A program made the position numbers and the translations under genes. DNA of 64,000 nucleotides, taken from contig NZ_JBHTBQ010000012.1 of assembly GCF_042664895.1 (NCBI RefSeq), positions 178,483 to 242,482 of the forward strand, in the 5' to 3' direction. The notes under the pieces were generated by a model that made no database searches, was not told where the DNA came from, and worked only from the letters and a program-made list of their open reading frames with translations. This document shows positions 60,746 to 64,000 of this stretch, one piece after another (position 1 is the first letter of the stretch; each line of letters opens with the position of its first letter). This DNA is from Iodobacter arcticus (lineage in GTDB: Bacteria; Pseudomonadota; Gammaproteobacteria; Burkholderiales; Chitinibacteraceae).

Positions 60746-62917
60746 TTATAAACGCATTTCTAAAACCGCCCGCGCCGTCATCTCACTTTGGCTAGTGGTG
60801 GTTTGCTGGCGAATTCCGTTTCGATCCGCATAAGTAGATTCGGCGATATGATCTTCAGCCAATATATTGGCGAATGAAATACGCAGTTGCATCGCCGAGT
60901 TAATTTTCCATACGCCATATAGATCGAGCGTGCGTTTGGCAGGATTAATAGCCGTTTGGGTATTAGAAAGCCGAGTTGTCGCCGCACTCTGAAAATTATA
61001 ATTACCACCTAAAGTCAGCGCGTCACCCGGCAATTTATAATCCACGCCAAAATTAGCACTGATAGGCGTTTGTTGATCCAAACGATTATCTGGGCCAGCT
61101 ATTGATTCAACTTCTGACCAATTGGCAGCCACATTGGCGCGAAGATCTAGGGCAGGCGCATCAGACCAATACTGTTTTACATTAAATTTGGCTTCTAATT
61201 CTGCGCCATGCAACAGAGCGCGGCCCTGATTAAATGGCTGAGAAACCCACTTGCCATTTATTTTCATGAGCGATGGTAAAATCACATCATCAATTTGGCG
61301 GGCATAAATGCTGGCGCTTAGCACACCGCCTTTTTCCAGATAATGCTCAAAAGCCAAATCAACTCCCCATGCTAATTCAGGACGTAAATTAGGATTGCCC
61401 TTAGTATCTGGTGTGGTGGAGCTATTGTCATTTGCCACATTACGCCGAGGAATTAAATCGCGAGTATTGGGTGCTTTATATGTACGACTCAGCGCAAATC
61501 TCAGCTGGTCTTTCTCCGCCAATTTCCACAGCGTTTGTAAAATAGGGCTAAGCACACTGGAGCGATTACTTACCTCGTCCATCGTATTACCTTCACTTTG
61601 AGTGGCAATTTCTTCCCAGCGCAAGCCCATATATAAGGACCACTGCGGCAAAATTTCCCACTCATCCTGAGCAAACACAGCAAGGCGTTCTACCTTGGCG
61701 GTATATGAATCATCACGATAAATACTTGGCCTGCCAGAGGCGGTTTCCTGCCTCAGCTTATCCTCGGCCCGCCAATTGTATTCACCCTCCCAGCCTATAA
61801 CAAAAGAATGGCCTTCCACATAAGCGTGCATGTATTTACCACTCAGGCTAAAGCCATAGTCACTGGCAAGCGAGGTGATATTGCGGCTAAGCGCAGGCAA
61901 ATCTTTTACATCAAAACCTTCAAGCTGACTCTCTGCCTCACGCCGGTTATAAGTAACACCCAGCTTAAGATCAAGCTTGGCTCCGCTCGCAAGCTGATGC
62001 AAGACACTCAGCTTGCTTCTAAATTGGCTGCTGTCAGAAACGCTGCGGGTAAAATCCCGAACCAAAGGCGGCGGCTCACCCAAACCAGTCAGCCTGAGCT
62101 CTTCCCCTCCTCCTTCAGAATGCTGAAAGCGCAATAAACTCTCTAAATTAATGCTGTTGCCATGACCCAAATCCCACATCAGCCTTGGCGCAAGATTAAG
62201 CCTGTCGCTTTGCCCAAAGTCTCTTTTCTGGGTAAGCCTTGCTAGGCTCAAAACAGCCTCTGTGTTACGTTCTTCTTGATCTACATGGGATACGTCGACA
62301 CTTTTACTCCGGCCAATTCCACCAGAAATCGTATAAGAGAAACCGCTATCACGATCTGAAAGCAGACCATCTACAGCAATACCGGGCTCGCCACCATCGC
62401 TGGAAGCAGCCAGCTTGATATCGCGGCGCGACATATCTACTTTTCTTTTTAAGATGATATTGATCGAGCCAGCAATCGCCTGCGTGCTAGCATCCGCAGT
62501 GGCGGCTCGGGCCACTTCGATGCGCTCGATCAATTCAGGAGAAATAGAATCTAAAGAAAATCCGGGCGGAGCACGCTCACCATTAAGCATAACCTGCGTG
62601 TAGCCACTACCAAGGCCACGCATCCGCACTTGGCCCCCCTTACCCTGCACACCACGCACACTAATCCCCGGTACGCGCTTTAAAACATCAACAAGACTGC
62701 TATCGCCATAACGCACGATATCCGCCTCTAAAATCACGGTTTTTGTTGCAGTGGAGCTACGCCTATCGTCTTTGTGGCCAAGCACTTCAACGCGCTGTAC
62801 TTTATTCACAGTAGTAGAAGGACTAGCAGATTCATCCAGCCCTAAGCGCTCTTCAGCCATCGCAGCACAGGCAATAAAACACACAGGAAGAAAATGTATA
62901 TAGGCGCGAAGAGGCAT
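60746..62917 (-). CDS. TonB-dependent outer-membrane receptor
   Basis: A 723-residue receptor. A signal peptide (HFLPVCFIACAAMAEE) is followed by a plug domain (about 55-165; VDVLKRVPGISVRGV, MRGLGSGYTQVMLNGERAPP is the conserved plug sequence) and a barrel ending in a terminal hydrophobic residue (VLEMRL). A clear TonB box is not seen at the start. The ATG at 62917 is preferred over one 14 codons upstream. It sits 2 bp upstream of chrA, so it may import or sense a compound related to chromate or, more likely, an iron complex or other metal; the substrate is unknown. No Fur box is visible in its upstream region. Confidence 0.92.
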   Translation of the reverse strand: MPLRAYIHFLPVCFIACAAMAEERLGLDESASPSTTVNKVQRVEVLGHKDDRRSSTATKTVILEADIVRYGDSSLVDVLKRVPGISVRGVQGKGGQVRMRGLGSGYTQVMLNGERAPPGFSLDSISPELIERIEVARAATADASTQAIAGSINIILKRKVDMSRRDIKLAASSDGGEPGIAVDGLLSDRDSGFSYTISGGIGRSKSVDVSHVDQEERNTEAVLSLARLTQKRDFGQSDRLNLAPRLMWDLGHGNSINLESLLRFQHSEGGGEELRLTGLGEPPPLVRDFTRSVSDSSQFRSKLSVLHQLASGAKLDLKLGVTYNRREAESQLEGFDVKDLPALSRNITSLASDYGFSLSGKYMHAYVEGHSFVIGWEGEYNWRAEDKLRQETASGRPSIYRDDSYTAKVERLAVFAQDEWEILPQWSLYMGLRWEEIATQSEGNTMDEVSNRSSVLSPILQTLWKLAEKDQLRFALSRTYKAPNTRDLIPRRNVANDNSSTTPDTKGNPNLRPELAWGVDLAFEHYLEKGGVLSASIYARQIDDVILPSLMKINGKWVSQPFNQGRALLHGAELEAKFNVKQYWSDAPALDLRANVAANWSEVESIAGPDNRLDQQTPISANFGVDYKLPGDALTLGGNYNFQSAATTRLSNTQTAINPAKRTLDLYGVWKINSAMQLRISFANILAEDHIAESTYADRNGIRQQTTTSQSEMTARAVLEMRL

Positions 62918-63039
62918 AGGAAAAATATCAAGAAGAATGGCCGTACTATGCCACGGCAATCAAAACAATATTGTATTTATATCGCATATAAATATGCACA
63001 AATGATTCAGTACCGTAATTCAAGCCTGCAATAAATAAG

Positions 63040-63732
63040 TCATTGCATTGAATCCATCCACTTTAATAAGCCCGCTTCAGCTGTATCTTCCATCCCAATC
63101 ACACCACTTACTTTGGCAACAGCAGGTATTTTCTTATCAATAAAAATAATCTGCGGATGTTTTCCAGCAGATCGGATCATCGCAATCGGATTCACCACAT
63201 TCAGGCTGGTACCCACAATAACAAAAGTATCCGTGCTTTTTAAATCCTCAATCAGCCAATGTAATGCCTCATATTCCGGTGCCATTTCACCAAAAAATAC
63301 AATACCGGGCTTTACCATTACACTGCCACAGGCCGCGCATTCACTCGGCTCAAATACATGATCGGCGATATCCCAATAGTGATAACACTGTGCACAAGAC
63401 ATCTGATCCACTCTGCCATGCAAATGCAATACATCAGCCGTACCCGCAGCTTCGTGCAATAAATCAATATTGGTGGTAATCACTTTAACTGGCTGTTGTT
63501 GCTGCAATTTTTCAATGGCTAAATAACCCGCATGAGGTTTTGCCACGGCATATTGCAATTTACGTTCGTTATAAAACTGAAAAGTTAAATCACGAATATG
63601 CTGATCTTTAATAAACTGGGGAAAATTACACACCTGATTAATATCATAATTCTCCCAAAGCCCACCCGTATCCCTAAAAGTAGGCAAACCCGAATCCGCC
63701 GCCATACCCGCACCGGTAAAAATATAAATCAT
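63040..63732 (-). CDS. Sir2-family NAD-dependent protein deacylase
   Basis: A 230-residue sirtuin. FTGAGMAADSGLPTFRD binds NAD, TTNIDLLHEAAG is the TQNID motif with Thr in place of Gln, LHLHGR carries the catalytic His, and four cysteines (CAQC and CAAC) form the zinc site. It removes acyl groups from lysines. GGAG is about 8 bases upstream of the ATG. The Thr change in the TQNID position is unusual for canonical deacetylases and may affect activity. It stands alone between the TonB receptor and the window edge. Confidence 0.88.
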   Translation of the reverse strand: MIYIFTGAGMAADSGLPTFRDTGGLWENYDINQVCNFPQFIKDQHIRDLTFQFYNERKLQYAVAKPHAGYLAIEKLQQQQPVKVITTNIDLLHEAAGTADVLHLHGRVDQMSCAQCYHYWDIADHVFEPSECAACGSVMVKPGIVFFGEMAPEYEALHWLIEDLKSTDTFVIVGTSLNVVNPIAMIRSAGKHPQIIFIDKKIPAVAKVSGVIGMEDTAEAGLLKWMDSMQ

Positions 63733-63817
63733 CGCATTCGCTCCAATTTGGCCTTTAATATCATGATATTAATCATACGCTCATGCGGGTATTGCGATGA
63801 GCTTAGGCAGGTTTTGT

Positions 63818-63876
63818 AGGTCGGGTTAGCGGCTGTATGCGTAACCCGACACGCGAACCACCGAAGGTTATCGTGA
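63818..63876. repeat. Short GTAGGTTGGGTTAG-type repeat
   Basis: TGTAGGTCGGGTTAGCGG and GCGTAACCCGACACGCG; the same family as 19472-19588, though only half as long. It lies in the 63733-63941 gap, which otherwise has no gene. Confidence 0.6.
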
Positions 63877-63908
63877 CGCTAAGGCGACATTCCTTCCGCC
63901 CAAAGCAA

Positions 63909-63937
63909 AACCCCCGCCTCTTTCGAGTACGGGGGTT
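63909..63937 (-). terminator. Terminator of a minus-strand gene beyond the right edge
   Basis: On the minus strand AACCCCCG and CGGGGGTT form an 8-bp stem with a 13-base loop, followed by TTGCTTT. It lies directly after a likely stop codon (63942-63944). Confidence 0.75.
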
Positions 63938-63941
63938 CTGT

Positions 63942-64000
63942 TTACTGCATCTTTACTACTTTAACGTGCGAATCTTTGATTCGCTCAGTAAGGGGGTGTC
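63942..64000 (-). CDS. C-terminal end of a minus-strand gene (5' part outside window)
   Basis: The minus-strand frame ending at the TAA of 63942-63944 reads HPLTERIKDSHVKVVKMQ with no stop to the right edge. A terminator follows within 5 bp, which supports a real gene end. Eighteen residues are too few to name it. Confidence 0.45.
   Translation of the reverse strand, partial: HPLTERIKDSHVKVVKMQ

Noticed and set aside
62918..63039. Fur box upstream of the TonB-dependent receptor
   Set aside because: The AT-rich sequence there (GCATATAAATATGC) is palindromic but does not fit the 7-1-7 Fur consensus.
3403..63876. Intact insertion sequences
   Set aside because: No transposase-like protein is encoded anywhere in the window; only MITE-like or palindromic fragments are seen.
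1..64000. CRISPR array or prophage
   Set aside because: Repeats are palindromic and dispersed, not in regular arrays, and there are no cas genes, integrase, terminase, portal or lysis genes.

Overview
The window looks like the chromosome of a betaproteobacterium of the order Neisseriales, most like the Chitinibacteraceae (Iodobacter/Chitinibacter/Deefgea type). This is inferred from the H-NS-type protein, ArgA/ArgB, the PagL-like deacylase, Acr3/ArsJ and general protein character; no rRNA or tRNA gene is present to confirm it. About 50 genes are supported. There is no sign of prophage, plasmid, CRISPR array or intact insertion sequence. Small palindromic repeats of at least six families fill many intergenic gaps.

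Region 1 (1-14490, all minus strand) is one large tellurite-resistance/chemical-stress (Ter) island. Read in the direction of transcription it has terD, a TerX-like terD paralogue, two vWA proteins (TerY types), a PP2C phosphatase, a protein kinase (together the TerY-P triad), terE, terF, an AIM24-family protein, terZ, then a tightly overlapping operon of ATP-grasp ligase, TRSP-type phosphoribosyltransferase, HAD hydrolase and StiP-like protein that runs off the left edge. No terA, terB or terC is visible. The known model for such islands is a membrane-associated Ca2+-binding TerD scaffold, phospho-signalling by the kinase/phosphatase/vWA triad, and synthesis of a nucleoside-like metabolite by the PRTase/ATP-grasp/HAD set.

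Region 2 (14.7-25.2 kb): LysR with divergent azoR and pirin, a RelE/HigB-HigA-like toxin-antitoxin pair, a small surface-glycan cluster (two GT2, one GT4, a WbaP-like initiating transferase), a PagL-like lipid A deacylase, and argA.

Region 3 (25.4-47 kb): a GGDEF-EAL protein, a LysE exporter, an M3 peptidase, HAD nucleotidase, CBS protein and argB, a TetR/adaptor/RND efflux operon followed by a TolC-like channel, an H-NS-like protein, UvrD helicase, a response regulator with TPR-like repeats beside a STAS protein, and an AI-2E-family permease.

Region 4 (47-54.5 kb) is an arsenic island: arsD-arsA-acr3 on the minus strand and arsC-GAPDH-arsJ on the plus strand. It covers As(III) extrusion and As(V) export as 1-arseno-3-phosphoglycerate. 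No arsR lies in it, though a candidate operator precedes arsC.

Region 5 (54.5-64 kb): fdhD with an FdhF/YdeP-type molybdo-oxidoreductase, a PepSY membrane protein, a small ORF under a near-perfect Fur box, a TonB-dependent receptor 2 bp upstream of chrA, a Sir2 deacylase, and the tail of a further minus-strand gene with its terminator. Overall the window is a dense collection of stress and detoxification modules (tellurite/chemical stress, arsenic, chromate, drugs).
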